This document shows, one piece after another, positions 36,149 to 45,001 of a stretch of DNA of 64,000 nucleotides. Position 1 is the stretch's first letter; each line of letters begins with the position of its first letter. The stretch lies in contig JAEYFP010000016.1 in assembly GCA_023402845.1 (NCBI GenBank), forward strand, positions 248,001-312,000, given 5' to 3'. Origin of the DNA: Bacillota bacterium. Lineage in GTDB: Bacteria > Bacillota > Clostridia > Lachnospirales > Lachnospiraceae. The notes under the pieces are model-generated. The model was given only the letters and a program-made list of their open reading frames with translations. It did not search any database and had not been told where the DNA came from. The translations under genes were made by a program, and so were the position numbers.

Positions 36149-37045
36149 ATGGAACAAGAAAAATTGGCGGCAAAAAAGCGGCTGATTATATTTATTGCGC
36201 TTACAATCGTCATTACCTGGATCGTGTTTTTATTGATACCGATCTGCGGGCTGACCTACGGAACCGGTTTGGCCGTGGTAATCACTATGGCAGCTATGTT
36301 TGTCCCAGCGCTGAGCAGCGTATTAACACGGCTTATAACAAAGGAAGGATTTGGGCATATGTATCTTCGCCCGCACGTCAAGGGGCATGTGAGAGATTAT
36401 CTGTTATTGTACTTCGGCCCGACAATCTTGTTGCTTCTGAGCGGAGCGCTTTATTTCCTGATTTTCCCCGGTTCGTTTGACCCGGAGCTTACAACTTTAA
36501 AAGGGATGGTTGCTTCAAGTGGTAAACAGGGACTTACCGCGTCTACGCTGCTAATTGTTCAAGTTCTGATTTTTGTTGTCATCGGACCGATTGTAAATAT
36601 CATACCCACCATGGGCGAAGAACTTGGCTGGCGGGGGTATCTGCTCCCTAAACTGCGCATGCTTTTATCTGACAGGGCCTCGTTAATTATTACAGGGGCA
36701 ATATGGGGAATCTGGCACTTACCCATTATCGTAATGGGTCACAATTACGGAACCGGCTATTGGGGCTATCCAGTGCTCGGTATTCTGTCCATGATTGTTT
36801 TTTGTGTTGTGCTTGGGATTATAGAAGGCTATATATCAATCAAACTGGAAAGCGCCATTCCAGCCGCCATGATCCATTCAACGGTGAACGCGGGCGCGGC
36901 ACTTCCAATCATTTTTGTAAAGAGCGGATATAACCCACTGCTTGGCCCGGCAATCACTGGTCTTATTGGCGGACTTCCGTTTATCGTTTTAGCTGTTATA
37001 TTACTTATAAAAGCGGGCAGTAAAATGACGTTGGGTAAGAAATAA
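36149..37045 (+). CDS. CPBP family intramembrane metalloprotease
   Basis: The protein has 298 residues and about eight membrane segments. The active-site motifs are GEELGWRGYLL (near 157), AIWGIWHLPI and HSTVNAG, the glutamate and histidines of the CAAX-protease/bacteriocin-processing family. Members include immunity proteins against bacteriocins and proteases of membrane proteins. GGGAGG stands before the ATG. It follows the broken XRE regulator by 24 bases. Confidence 0.93.
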   Translation: MEQEKLAAKKRLIIFIALTIVITWIVFLLIPICGLTYGTGLAVVITMAAMFVPALSSVLTRLITKEGFGHMYLRPHVKGHVRDYLLLYFGPTILLLLSGALYFLIFPGSFDPELTTLKGMVASSGKQGLTASTLLIVQVLIFVVIGPIVNIIPTMGEELGWRGYLLPKLRMLLSDRASLIITGAIWGIWHLPIIVMGHNYGTGYWGYPVLGILSMIVFCVVLGIIEGYISIKLESAIPAAMIHSTVNAGAALPIIFVKSGYNPLLGPAITGLIGGLPFIVLAVILLIKAGSKMTLGKK

Positions 37046-37062
37046 GTTTTGCTTCGTTAGAA

Positions 37063-37092
37063 GCCTGCAACTAAATTGAGTAAATGACACAC
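37063..37092 (+). repeat. Cassette-spacer repeat R1 (diverged)
   Basis: GCCTGCAACTAAATTGAG followed by TAAATGACACA. It is the most diverged of four copies and lies 18 bases after the CPBP gene stop. Confidence 0.5.
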
Positions 37093-37384
37093 GAAAGACA
37101 AGCTCTTTGCCAAGAAGGAAGCTATGTCTATTGGGATTTTAAGCTGAATGACTTCTAATAGACAAATTTTAATTAAGCATATAAGTGAACTTCTCAAAAT
37201 GAGCATAACCGGAAGAACTATAATGGTTTTGAATTTTTGACTATATTGTTTGAAGGCGTGATCGTTAAAATCCTGATCTGATAATAGTATGATATCCAGA
37301 TTTGACGTGGCTCGCAGCAGGCTGAGCCTGCACGCATGTATCTCTCACTTAGTGGGGCATTTGTTTCTTGCGCGGTAACTAGGT

Positions 37385-37411
37385 CTGCATCTATTTTGAC
37401 CTAATGACACA
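37385..37411 (+). repeat. Cassette-spacer repeat R2
   Basis: CTGCATCTATTTTGACC followed by TAATGACACA, identical to R4 over 27 bases. It lies about 150 bases before the nucleotidyltransferase gene. Confidence 0.75.
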
Positions 37412-37559
37412 AGAAATTGTCGAAAGAAGACGATTGTTGTTGTGATTAGCTTTTTTTCATTTTTATGGTAAAGTTGTAAAGGAGAATCGTATTATTATAT
37501 TAGGGGCAGCACTGATATATTGCTCCTGATGCATATTTTTATTTATTATGGAGGCAGCT

Positions 37560-38579
37560 ATGAAAAGACCATATGTTAAACTGAGTAGCCAAAATACTTT
37601 ACAAGAATTATTAAAAGTTCTTCATAAATCACTTCATAAATTTACTGACTTAAATGGTGTGGTTGGTATTATTTTAGATGGCGGTTTATCAAGAGGCTAC
37701 GGTGACCACCTTTCAGAGATTGATTTAATCGTATATGTATGGGAAAAACAATTTTTAGAATATAAAGATGGCACATGCCCATTTGCACTTGGTATCACGA
37801 TGATCGATGGTTATTTATATGATATAAAATTAGTTAATTTTGAACAAGAAAATCAAAGAGATTTTGATTCCATCGCATTGTGGGACTTATCCTATGCGTC
37901 TATTCTTTACGATCCTGAAAGCAAAATAGCAGACTTTATGAAGCAAAAACTTTCAAGACCTGTTGAAATCTCAAGTGCCAGCAGTTTACTATGGGACTCA
38001 TACTGGTACTACAGATTAGCCGGAAATATTTGGATACACAGGCAAGATGCGTTGCAAGGGCATTTTGTTCTCAACAATGCAATAAAACCATTATTAAGTG
38101 CACTGTTCATTACAAATAAGGAATACATCCCTCATGATAAATGGCTCGTTCATATGAGTAAAAGTCTATTGTGGAAACCTAATAATTGGGATTCAGTGCT
38201 AATGGGTATCATGCGCACAGATGATTATTCCGTTCGGAGCCTTATTGACAGGCAGCAATGTATAGATAGCCTTTGGAAAAGCATCAATCACAGACTTTGT
38301 GAGATGTCAGGTTTTTATAGTGAATTAGACTTTGCTCAAAAACGAAGTTATGAATCCCTAAGGAAATTAATTGATAAGAGCGAATATACAATAGACGAAT
38401 GGAAGTCTGTTGAGAGCTTGGAATCCCTTAATTATGAGCCGATTCATTCAATTTTCAAGAAAATAGGGGATAAAATTATTTTGGATCGAAATGGTTTATT
38501 GTCACTGAAACCGGAGGATATGTACATATGGATGTACCAAATCGCAAATGAGGCGAGAAAAGAACTGCAGACAGTATGA
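37560..38579 (+). CDS. Nucleotidyltransferase domain protein
   Basis: The protein is 339 residues from the ATG at 37560, chosen because GGAGG stands six bases upstream. The nucleotidyltransferase motif IILDGGLSRGYGDHLSEIDLIVYVWE (residues about 36-60) has the GG-S and the E-x-D metal ligands of the Pol-beta superfamily, the group containing aminoglycoside adenylyltransferases. The C-terminal helical part includes WYYRLAGNIWIHRQDAL. Its substrate is unknown. Repeat units lie on both sides. Confidence 0.8.
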   Translation: MKRPYVKLSSQNTLQELLKVLHKSLHKFTDLNGVVGIILDGGLSRGYGDHLSEIDLIVYVWEKQFLEYKDGTCPFALGITMIDGYLYDIKLVNFEQENQRDFDSIALWDLSYASILYDPESKIADFMKQKLSRPVEISSASSLLWDSYWYYRLAGNIWIHRQDALQGHFVLNNAIKPLLSALFITNKEYIPHDKWLVHMSKSLLWKPNNWDSVLMGIMRTDDYSVRSLIDRQQCIDSLWKSINHRLCEMSGFYSELDFAQKRSYESLRKLIDKSEYTIDEWKSVESLESLNYEPIHSIFKKIGDKIILDRNGLLSLKPEDMYIWMYQIANEARKELQTV

Positions 38580-38604
38580 GCAGCATAATGGGAAGTTCAG
38601 TTTC

Positions 38605-38630
38605 GGCATCTTTTTTGACCGAATGACACA
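38605..38630 (+). repeat. Cassette-spacer repeat R3
   Basis: GGCATCTTTTTTGACC followed by GAATGACACA, 26 bases after the nucleotidyltransferase stop. An AGCATAATGGG motif overlaps the gene end, as at the other cassette ends. Confidence 0.7.
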
Positions 38631-38686
38631 AAGAAGACATAAATATATTCAAATTCAGATTTATATTATGTGCAAGGAGTAGTTAA

Positions 38687-38917
38687 ATGAAATTAAAGAA
38701 AAATATTGTGTCAAAAATTTTACTTGGACTTGGACTTGTATTATTAACGTGTTACCTCGTAGGGCTATTCTATATTTACAATATTTATGAGTATGACCCC
38801 TATGGTTCCGTAGGAGCTGATATTGATGCTTTCATTCACAGCGTATTTTTTTTACCCCCAAGTGCAATATGCTTGATACTTTCTCTTATTGTATATATTA
38901 AAGCAAAAAAAACATAA
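38687..38917 (+). CDS. Small two-TM membrane protein
   Basis: This 76-residue protein has two hydrophobic segments (about 9-31 and 50-70) separated by an acidic loop (YEYDPYGSVGADID) and lysine-rich ends. AAGGAG is nine bases before the ATG. I do not recognise a family; with repeats R3 and R4 on its flanks it looks like one unit of a cassette-like series. Confidence 0.7.
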   Translation: MKLKKNIVSKILLGLGLVLLTCYLVGLFYIYNIYEYDPYGSVGADIDAFIHSVFFLPPSAICLILSLIVYIKAKKT

Positions 38918-38950
38918 GAACTGTCTGTTATGAGCATAATGAGAATTAAA

Positions 38951-38980
38951 TGCCTGCATCTATTTTGACCTAATGACACA
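38951..38980 (+). repeat. Cassette-spacer repeat R4
   Basis: TGCCTGCATCTATTTTGACC followed by TAATGACACA, 33 bases after the small membrane protein stop and directly before a hairpin. Confidence 0.75.
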
Positions 38981-38982
38981 TA

Positions 38983-39027
38983 AACGTCATGCATGAGAAT
39001 TTGAACTCATACATGACGTTTTTCTTT
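38983..39027 (+). terminator. Hairpin after the membrane-protein cassette
   Basis: AACGTCATGCATGAG and CTCATACATGACGTT pair with a single mismatch around an 8-base loop, followed by TTTCTTTTTTT. A near-identical hairpin occurs at 39688-39723. Confidence 0.75.
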
Positions 39028-39088
39028 TTTTATGATAAGATGGTGAATGGTAGAAAGTGAAGATCGTTTATATTAAACGAGGTGGAAA

Positions 39089-39604
39089 ATGAAAATACAA
39101 ACGGAGCGCTTGGAGCTGATTCCTCTAACGCCGAACCAATTAAAACTATGGATAGAAAATATCGATGCACTCGAAAAAGCATTAAACTGTTCTTACAAGG
39201 CCGAACCGATGGAGGGCTTTTTCCTTGATATAGTAAAATCACAGTTAGAGAAAACCCAAAATGATAGCGATAATTATTTATGGCATAGTTTTTGGTTCCT
39301 GATTCGTACAAGTGACAGGACTGTGGTTGGCTCGGCTGATTTCAAAGATATTCCAAACAAAAGTGGTGAAGTAGAAATTGGCTATGGTTTGGGTAAAGCG
39401 TATGAACACAATGGGTATATGACAGAAGCTGCAAAAGCGATGTGTGAATGGGCATTAAAACAAGAATCCGTTTCGGCAGTCGTTGCCGAAACGGATTTGG
39501 ACGGGTTTGCCTCTCAAAGAATATTGGAGAGTTGTCAGTTTAAAAAATATAAACAATCGGAAACACTTTGGTGGAAATTAGAATTAAATGCTGATTTCCT
39601 ATAA
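39089..39604 (+). CDS. GNAT family N-acetyltransferase
   Basis: The protein has 171 residues with the acetyl-CoA fold: TERLELIPLTPNQLKLW at the start, GSADFKDIPNKSGEVEIGYGLGKAYEHNGYMTEAAKAMCEWAL as strands 4-5 with the pyrophosphate-binding loop, and SVSAVVAETDLDGFASQRILESCQF. It is closest in pattern to ribosomal-protein-alanine acetyltransferases of the RimJ type; the substrate is unknown. AACGAGGTGG precedes the ATG. Confidence 0.92.
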   Translation: MKIQTERLELIPLTPNQLKLWIENIDALEKALNCSYKAEPMEGFFLDIVKSQLEKTQNDSDNYLWHSFWFLIRTSDRTVVGSADFKDIPNKSGEVEIGYGLGKAYEHNGYMTEAAKAMCEWALKQESVSAVVAETDLDGFASQRILESCQFKKYKQSETLWWKLELNADFL

Positions 39605-39687
39605 TGAACATAATCACGGTGCAGTGACAGTTCAAATCCATATCCAAAAACAGAACGATATCCGAATTTGACATTACTTGCATAATT

Positions 39688-39727
39688 AAAGTCATATATG
39701 AATTCCAACTCATATATGACTTTTGAT
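39688..39727 (+). terminator. Hairpin after the GNAT cassette
   Basis: AAAGTCATATATGA and TCATATATGACTTT form a perfect 14-bp stem with an 8-base loop, followed by a T run. It is similar in sequence to the hairpin at 38983. Confidence 0.75.
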
Positions 39728-39783
39728 TTTATCTGTGCTAAAATTAAGAATAATACAAATGATTTGTAGATTTCGGAGAAAAA

Positions 39784-40145
39784 ATGAAAAAATATCAATT
39801 TGAATTTAACGCTTGGGGACTGGCGCTATATCCTTATTATGATTCCTAATTTCATATGGTTTTCTGTACACGCCCTCCAGGATGTTTTAAGGCAGGAATC
39901 TGTAACCCCTTTTATCGATAGGGTTGCTTCAATATGTCAAGTTATAATGGTTGCTGCCATTTGTCTGTTGAGCAGAATACTACTTAGGTGTTGCAGAGGA
40001 ATTCGCTTTGTTGTCCTTGAGTGTTTTACCATGTATTGCATTTATTGCATATGTGATTGATCGTAAAAACTGGATAGCTTTAATTCCTACATTGGTTTTT
40101 ACTGTTTTGCACGTTATTTATAGTCTGTTGAATTTTGTTATTTAA
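39784..40145 (+). pseudogene. Degraded multi-TM membrane protein gene
   Basis: ATG at 39784 opens MKKYQFEFNAWGLALY and then stops. The protein continues in a second frame as ILIMIPNFIWFSVHALQDVLRQESVTPFIDRVASICQVIMVAAICLLS, and in a third as YYLGVAEEFALLSLSVLPCIAFIAYVIDRKNWIALIPTLVFTVLHVIYSLLNFVI to the stop at 40145. The pieces make one hydrophobic protein with two frameshifts, probably also missing a segment between the second and third. It looks like a small integral membrane protein family of gut Firmicutes. Confidence 0.8.
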
Positions 40146-40368
40146 TTCCATGGTTTTAGTGTAACTGAAAGCCTTCATTATTTTGAATATTTGATTATAT
40201 TGTTTATACAAGGGAGCGCTTAAGATGAAAGAAATTTTATAAAAAACTGTTTCAGATACAATACTGGCCTGTTTTCGAGCTTTTAATTGAGGAATTGATT
40301 GGCTGCTGTGGCATTCGGCCTTTTAATTTTGAGCAGCTTTCTTATGAAATCGGGTTTCATCTGCGCAA

Positions 40369-40526
40369 GAAATAATGGGAAATGGGGGATCTCCGAACGA
40401 CGGATCCAAAAGTTATGTGGACCAAACCTTATTCCCGGTGTTATCCGCTTCGTTCGAATTTGGGCGAAACCGAAGAATTCAGAAAAACCGCAAGACGCAC
40501 ACAGAAAAGAGGAAAATAATGATTGA
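40369..40526 (+). pseudogene. Remnant of an HTH DNA-binding gene
   Basis: The frame reads NNGKWGISERRIQKLCG, then IPGVIRFVRIWAKPKNSEKPQDAHRK. That is the core of small MerR/excisionase-like HTH proteins (normally KKWGISERRIQKLC...RIPGV.RFGR.WAIP.DAEKP.D.R). Its N-terminus is missing, a few residues are changed, and its end overlaps the response regulator start. The 220 bases before it show no other gene. Confidence 0.7.
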
Positions 40527-41220
40527 AAATAAAGTTTTAATCGTTGACGATGATATTGAATTGTGCAGTTTACTTGAAAGATGCCTGTCAAGCGCCGGCT
40601 TGGCCTCAGTCCTGGCTAATACCGGTGCCAGTGGAATATCTGCTTTCAAGCAGGAGGAGTATTGTCTTGTGGTGCTTGATGTTATGTTGCCGGATGTGAA
40701 TGGATTCAGCCTCTTGGAACAAATACGCAGCCGCAACAATGTTCCGATTTTAATGCTTACGGCTAAAAACGAAGAAGAAGATAAGGTCAAGGGACTTTTA
40801 TTAGGCGCTGACGATTACTTAACAAAGCCCTTCGGTATAAAAGAGTTTCTTGCACGTGTAAATTCGTTAATTCGTCGGAATACAGTCTTAAATTATGGCG
40901 TGCCGGGCGATAAAAGTGAAATGCACGTTAACGGCATAACAATTGACAGTCGAAACAGAACAGTGATCATAAATAACCATGAGGTTAGCCTTACAGCGAA
41001 GGAGTTTGATTTACTTCATTTTTTGGCTGCAAACCGGGGCAGAATATTTACGAAACAGCAATTATACAACCAAGTCTGGAATGACGAATACTCTTATGAT
41101 GACAGTAATATTATGTCATTTATAAGCAAACTGAGAAAAAAGATGGAGGTTGCACCCAACAGTCCTGTGTTTATTCAAACGGTTAGGGGTGTAGGCTATC
41201 GCTTCAATCAGGAGGGTTGA
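40519..41220 (+). CDS. OmpR family response regulator
   Basis: The protein is 233 residues from the ATG at 40519 (AGAGGAAA upstream), since the frame before it belongs to the decayed HTH gene. The receiver domain has VDDD at 10-13, the phosphoacceptor Asp in VVLDVMLPD, and the Lys in LTKPFG; the C-terminal winged helix includes EVSLTAKEFDLLHFLAANRGRIFTKQQLYNQVW. The histidine kinase gene starts three bases after the stop. It probably drives the ABC transporter genes that follow. Confidence 0.95.
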   Translation: MIENKVLIVDDDIELCSLLERCLSSAGLASVLANTGASGISAFKQEEYCLVVLDVMLPDVNGFSLLEQIRSRNNVPILMLTAKNEEEDKVKGLLLGADDYLTKPFGIKEFLARVNSLIRRNTVLNYGVPGDKSEMHVNGITIDSRNRTVIINNHEVSLTAKEFDLLHFLAANRGRIFTKQQLYNQVWNDEYSYDDSNIMSFISKLRKKMEVAPNSPVFIQTVRGVGYRFNQEG

Positions 41221-41222
41221 TC

Positions 41223-42143
41223 ATGGAAGCTTTTTTACTCGTAATCATTTTTATGCTGTTTATTATCGTTTGGGGGTTAGCTTTCCAGCAGTATAAGACG
41301 AAAAAGGAACTTAAAAAAGCAACCTCTGTTGTAGAAGATATTGCGGCGGGAAACATGGACAGGCGTTTGATCATTAATGAGAATTCACCGGCTGCGCCTT
41401 TATGCTACACAATAAACGGAATTATAATTGGTGCAAAAAACGAGCTTTCAAGGCACACGCAATCGGAAAAGACATATCGCCAACTGGTAACGAGCCTTTC
41501 CCATGATATACGCACCCCTCTTGCTTCTTTGACAGGTTATTTAGAAGCGATACAGCTTGATCTTGTAAGCGGCGAAGATAAGGAGCGATACGTTGAAATA
41601 TCTCATAAAAAGGCTCTTGATCTGAAATATTACGTTGATACCCTATTTGAATGGATGAAACTGGAATCGGGCGAGCGGATATATTGTTTTGAAAGTATCA
41701 ATATTTTTGAATATTTAAGGGAGATTATTGCGGATTTGATCCCTCAATTTGAAGGAGCTAATATGAAATACGATGTAGCTATTCCTGAAAAAAATTTTAC
41801 TATCCAAACAGATGCGTCTGCATTAAAGCGCATTGTAGATAATATTACGCAAAACGCGTTAGCCCATAGTCAAGCTTCACTCATAAAGATTGAAGCGCGT
41901 AAGCTTGAGAACAAAGTTATGCTCCAAATATCAGACAACGGTATTGGCATATCAGAAACCCAGCTTCCCCATATTTTTGAACGACTGTACAAATGCAATA
42001 CCGCTCGCGGTGTGTCCGGCAGCGGTTTGGGATTGTCTATTGTCAAAGAATTGGTAAGAGGGCTGGCTGGCGAAATTAATGTTCACAGCAAAGAAAATCA
42101 GGGAACGAGCTTTCATGTTTTATTGCCGGACCACCACTCCTGA
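41223..42143 (+). CDS. Sensor histidine kinase
   Basis: The protein is 306 residues from the ATG at 41223, seven bases after GGAGG. A single membrane segment (1-20) is followed by a HAMP-like region, the H box SLSHDIRTPLASLTGYLEA, the N box VDNITQNALAHSQ, and G boxes DNGIGISE and GSGLGLSIVKEL. It has almost no extracellular sensing domain, as in intramembrane-sensing kinases of antibiotic-resistance modules, which often take their signal from the partner ABC transporter. Confidence 0.95.
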   Translation: MEAFLLVIIFMLFIIVWGLAFQQYKTKKELKKATSVVEDIAAGNMDRRLIINENSPAAPLCYTINGIIIGAKNELSRHTQSEKTYRQLVTSLSHDIRTPLASLTGYLEAIQLDLVSGEDKERYVEISHKKALDLKYYVDTLFEWMKLESGERIYCFESINIFEYLREIIADLIPQFEGANMKYDVAIPEKNFTIQTDASALKRIVDNITQNALAHSQASLIKIEARKLENKVMLQISDNGIGISETQLPHIFERLYKCNTARGVSGSGLGLSIVKELVRGLAGEINVHSKENQGTSFHVLLPDHHS

Positions 42144-42224
42144 AAAACAAGGAAATATCAAGGTAACGGCAAGGTTTTGGTAAGGTTGATATGCTATGCT
42201 TGCTTTATGAAAGGAGCTGGTTTT

Positions 42225-43148
42225 ATGAACGATTATGTAATCGAAACCCATACGTTGACAAAAACGTATGAAACAAACACCGTTGTGGATAGCGTCGACC
42301 TGCACCTAAAGCATGGCAGAATATACGGTCTGCTTGGACGCAATGGAGCCGGAAAAACAACAATTATGAAAATGATTTTGGGCCTTGTTTCCATTTCCTC
42401 AGGCGAAATACGGTTGTTCGGAACACCGCTAAAAAGCAATGAAGGCAAGTTGTATCCCCGAATAGGCTCAATTGTGGAAGTTCCCGGCTTTTACCCTCAT
42501 CTGACCGCAACAGAGAATTTGAGGATATTCGCAAGGTTACGAGGAACAATTAAGCAAAACGCAGTTAAAGATATTTTGCAAATTGTAGGTCTGCCCTATG
42601 AGGATAAAAAAACTTTTTCCTCTTATTCTCTCGGTATGAAGCAGCGGTTAGGAATTGCAAACGCGCTTCTCAATGACCCGGAACTTCTAATATTAGACGA
42701 GCCTACAAACGGGCTTGATCCTATCGGGATTGCGGAAATCAGGGCATTGTTTCGGAGCCTGTGCGAAGAACAGGGGAAAACAATCCTTTTATCCAGTCAT
42801 ATTCTTTCGGAAATTACGCTAATGGCTGATGATATTGGGATTATCCATGAGGGAAAGTTACTGGAAGAAAACACGATGACCGAACTTAAAAATAAAAATG
42901 AAAAATATATTCATCTTTGTGTCACTGCACCGGAAGCGGCAGTTCATGTGCTGGAACGCGGTCTGTCAATTACAAATTATACCGTAGAAGCCGATAACTC
43001 AATCCGTATATATGAAACCGGCATTGATTTGGTCGCTTTGAATAAGACATTAGTGGCCGCCGATACGGGTGTATCCACTATTGGGATTTATAACGATAAT
43101 CTTGAAGATTATTTCAAGAAAATAACGGGGGGTGTCGGGATTGCTTGA
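42225..43148 (+). CDS. ABC transporter ATPase, BcrA/lantibiotic-resistance type
   Basis: The protein is 307 residues from the ATG at 42225, eight bases after AAAGGAG. It has Walker A GRNGAGKTT, signature YSLGMKQRLGIANAL and Walker B LLILDEPTNGLDP. The C-terminal ~90 residues (from KNEKYIHLCVTAPEAAVHVLE) match the extension of bacitracin- and lantibiotic-immunity ATPases. Its end overlaps the permease gene. With the preceding two-component genes it forms a probable antimicrobial-peptide sensing and detoxification module. Confidence 0.92.
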   Translation: MNDYVIETHTLTKTYETNTVVDSVDLHLKHGRIYGLLGRNGAGKTTIMKMILGLVSISSGEIRLFGTPLKSNEGKLYPRIGSIVEVPGFYPHLTATENLRIFARLRGTIKQNAVKDILQIVGLPYEDKKTFSSYSLGMKQRLGIANALLNDPELLILDEPTNGLDPIGIAEIRALFRSLCEEQGKTILLSSHILSEITLMADDIGIIHEGKLLEENTMTELKNKNEKYIHLCVTAPEAAVHVLERGLSITNYTVEADNSIRIYETGIDLVALNKTLVAADTGVSTIGIYNDNLEDYFKKITGGVGIA

Positions 43149-43869
43149 TATTCTTGCAACTGAACGCATGAAGTTACGGCGCAATAGACTGATATTAGTC
43201 TGTACAATCCTCGCAACTTTTTTGCCTATATTTATGATTTGGTATTCAGGATATGTGACCGGCGGTGCGATGCCTGACAATGATCTGATAAGCTGGGTAG
43301 CGGGGTATTCGCGTATGTATCAGTTAATCGTATATCCCGTTCTAAGCGGCTTAATCTTAACTTTCCTACTTCAAAGAGAGTATGGTGACCAAACTTTGAT
43401 AAATTCTCTTACGGCTCCTGTTAGCAGAACAAAACTCTTGTTGGGCAAGATTATTGTTTGGGCCGCGTGGCATACAGCGATAACGGCAATCTTCCTTGTA
43501 ATTATGTGTGCGGCTGCCGGCATATTTTATGGAAGCACCTATCTATTCGACAATTTGATTGAGATTGTGAAGCTGGTGATAAAATTAGGATTACTTAATT
43601 TAGGTACGCTTACCCCTGTCATATGGGTTGCCGTTCTACAGAGAAAAACATTTTATCCGTCCTTAGTGTGCACTATGGTTTTCATAGGTATAGGTTTTAT
43701 GGGACTATATGGGCCTAAAATACTTGGTAGTATTTTGCCGTGGGTTGCTGTTATGTTCATGAGTGTGGGCATGGAAATTATACCCGGACTTGCATATACG
43801 TGCATTGCTCTTTGTTTTGTATTTGGAATATTTATGTCAATATACTCTTTTAGACGACAGGATTTATAA
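43132..43869 (+). CDS. ABC-2 type permease (BcrB/LanE-like)
   Basis: The protein has 245 residues with six membrane segments, no signal peptide, and the start typical of immunity permeases (ATERMKLRRNRLILVCTILATFLP). The start is GTG at 43132 or TTG at 43141, both overlapping the ATPase gene. It should pair with that ATPase to clear a peptide antibiotic from the membrane. The substrate is unknown. Confidence 0.88.
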   Translation: MSGLLDILATERMKLRRNRLILVCTILATFLPIFMIWYSGYVTGGAMPDNDLISWVAGYSRMYQLIVYPVLSGLILTFLLQREYGDQTLINSLTAPVSRTKLLLGKIIVWAAWHTAITAIFLVIMCAAAGIFYGSTYLFDNLIEIVKLVIKLGLLNLGTLTPVIWVAVLQRKTFYPSLVCTMVFIGIGFMGLYGPKILGSILPWVAVMFMSVGMEIIPGLAYTCIALCFVFGIFMSIYSFRRQDL

Positions 43870-44042
43870 CCAGATGCTCAAACAAAAGATTTTCTTCTGA
43901 TTTTGCCTAAACTTTATCGAAATATGCATATGGATTTTACATTTCCTCGTTATAATCAAGATAAGAGAATGTACATTAACCAAAAGACCATATTGGCACT
44001 CTTATCCACATTGCATATGATAGTTCAGGAGGTGCTGTAAAT

Positions 44043-44168
44043 ATGAAAATACAGAAGATTCTCACATGGTTAAAAACGAGAAAAACCCTAAAGAAGAGAT
44101 TACAGGAAAGATGGCTTAGAAAATTTGGAAGAGACCGGTTATTTATCATGGATGTTCTACGCAGATAA
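44043..44168 (+). CDS. Small basic 41-residue ORF
   Basis: A strong AGGAGGT lies eight bases before an ATG that opens a 41-residue frame (MKIQKILTWLKTRKTLKKRL and on), with about 16 Lys/Arg and alternating hydrophobic residues, so it could form a basic amphipathic helix. A good terminator follows at 44210. No family is recognised. It could be a genuine small peptide or the start of a lost gene. Confidence 0.4.
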   Translation: MKIQKILTWLKTRKTLKKRLQERWLRKFGRDRLFIMDVLRR

Positions 44169-44209
44169 ATTTTCTCAGCAGTAGCATCCTTTTATCTAAA
44201 TAGTACAAT

Positions 44210-44255
44210 AGTTATTCCGCGGAAAATTAAGAGTTTACGCGGAATAACTTTTTTT
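44210..44255 (+). terminator. Strong terminator hairpin
   Basis: AGTTATTCCGCG and CGCGGAATAACT form a perfect 12-bp stem, followed by seven Ts. It is about 40 bases after the 41-residue ORF. Confidence 0.85.
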
Positions 44256-44260
44256 AAAAA

Positions 44261-45000
44261 CTAAATCACCCATTCAGTACTTTCCTTCTGCACAACCACA
44301 TGGTTGGCTCCCGCAATCGTCCTCATTCGGTGCGCGATGATTATGACAGTTTTACCTTTCACGAGTGTTGAGAGTGCCTTTTATATTTTAGTTTCATTTT
44401 TCGCATTGATGGACACAGCAGCCTTATCCAGCAGAATAATCGGAGCGTTTTTCAGGATGGCTCTGGCAACCGATAAACGCTGACGCTCCCCTCCGGAAAG
44501 ACGTGCCGCAGTGCTTTTACCGCTGCCGGATGGGCTGACTAAAGCGGTGATTTCATCTTGTTTTGCCGTAAAAGAAAGATGATCCAGCACTTTTTCTTCT
44601 GTTCCATAGGCAAAGGAGACATTTTCAAAAGTAATATCACAATCTGAGGGAGTACCTTGCTTAGAACCTTCATGCTCCGGCCAGCTTTCAAGTTCCTTCA
44701 GGCGGTCAATACGAACATCCACGTGCATGAGTGCAGATGAAAATATAAGCGCTTCCCTCATAATATCATCGCTAAACTTCATGATCCTGGTCAGCATCAT
44801 CGGAAAAATCGGCGTAAGAAGGAGATAGAACAAAAAATCTGTTACAAATCCAGCCGGGTCTGGTGTATGATTATAAATTAAAATTCCCACCGGAATCAGG
44901 AAGGCAAAAATGACGTTAATCAGGACGGTATAAATAGTCGTCGTTACCTTCACGACCGGAATTCCGCGTACATACTCCGTGGCAATTGTCATGAGTTCAT
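44261..45000 (-). pseudogene. ABC exporter fragment with deletion and frameshift
   Basis: On the minus strand the frame starts abruptly inside a membrane domain (NELMTIATEYVRGIPVVKV) and runs into an ATPase domain with an altered Walker A (SPSGSGKST). It jumps from there straight to LSGGERQRLSVARAILKNAPIILLDKA, so about 80 residues including the Q loop are missing, and Walker B has DKA for DEA. After a frameshift near 44380 it ends in KALSTLVKGKTVIIIAHRM and a premature end. The N-terminal half of the gene is gone at 45000. Confidence 0.85.
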
Positions 45001-45001
45001 T

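Larger units (their letters stand above)
37046..37559. other. Gene-free spacer with repeat copies
   Basis: No intact gene is seen. The stretch contains two copies of a ~27-base repeat (R1, R2), an ATGAGCATAA motif at 37198, and a TGATATCCAGATTTGAC segment resembling CGATATCCGAATTTGAC at 39656. It looks like the remains of cassettes whose genes have been lost. The leader of the next gene starts after 37440. Confidence 0.5.

Noticed and set aside
37046..39727. An integron with attC sites between the small cassette genes.
   Set aside because: The repeats are conserved in sequence rather than being attC-like imperfect palindromes with core sites, and no integrase is present in the window.
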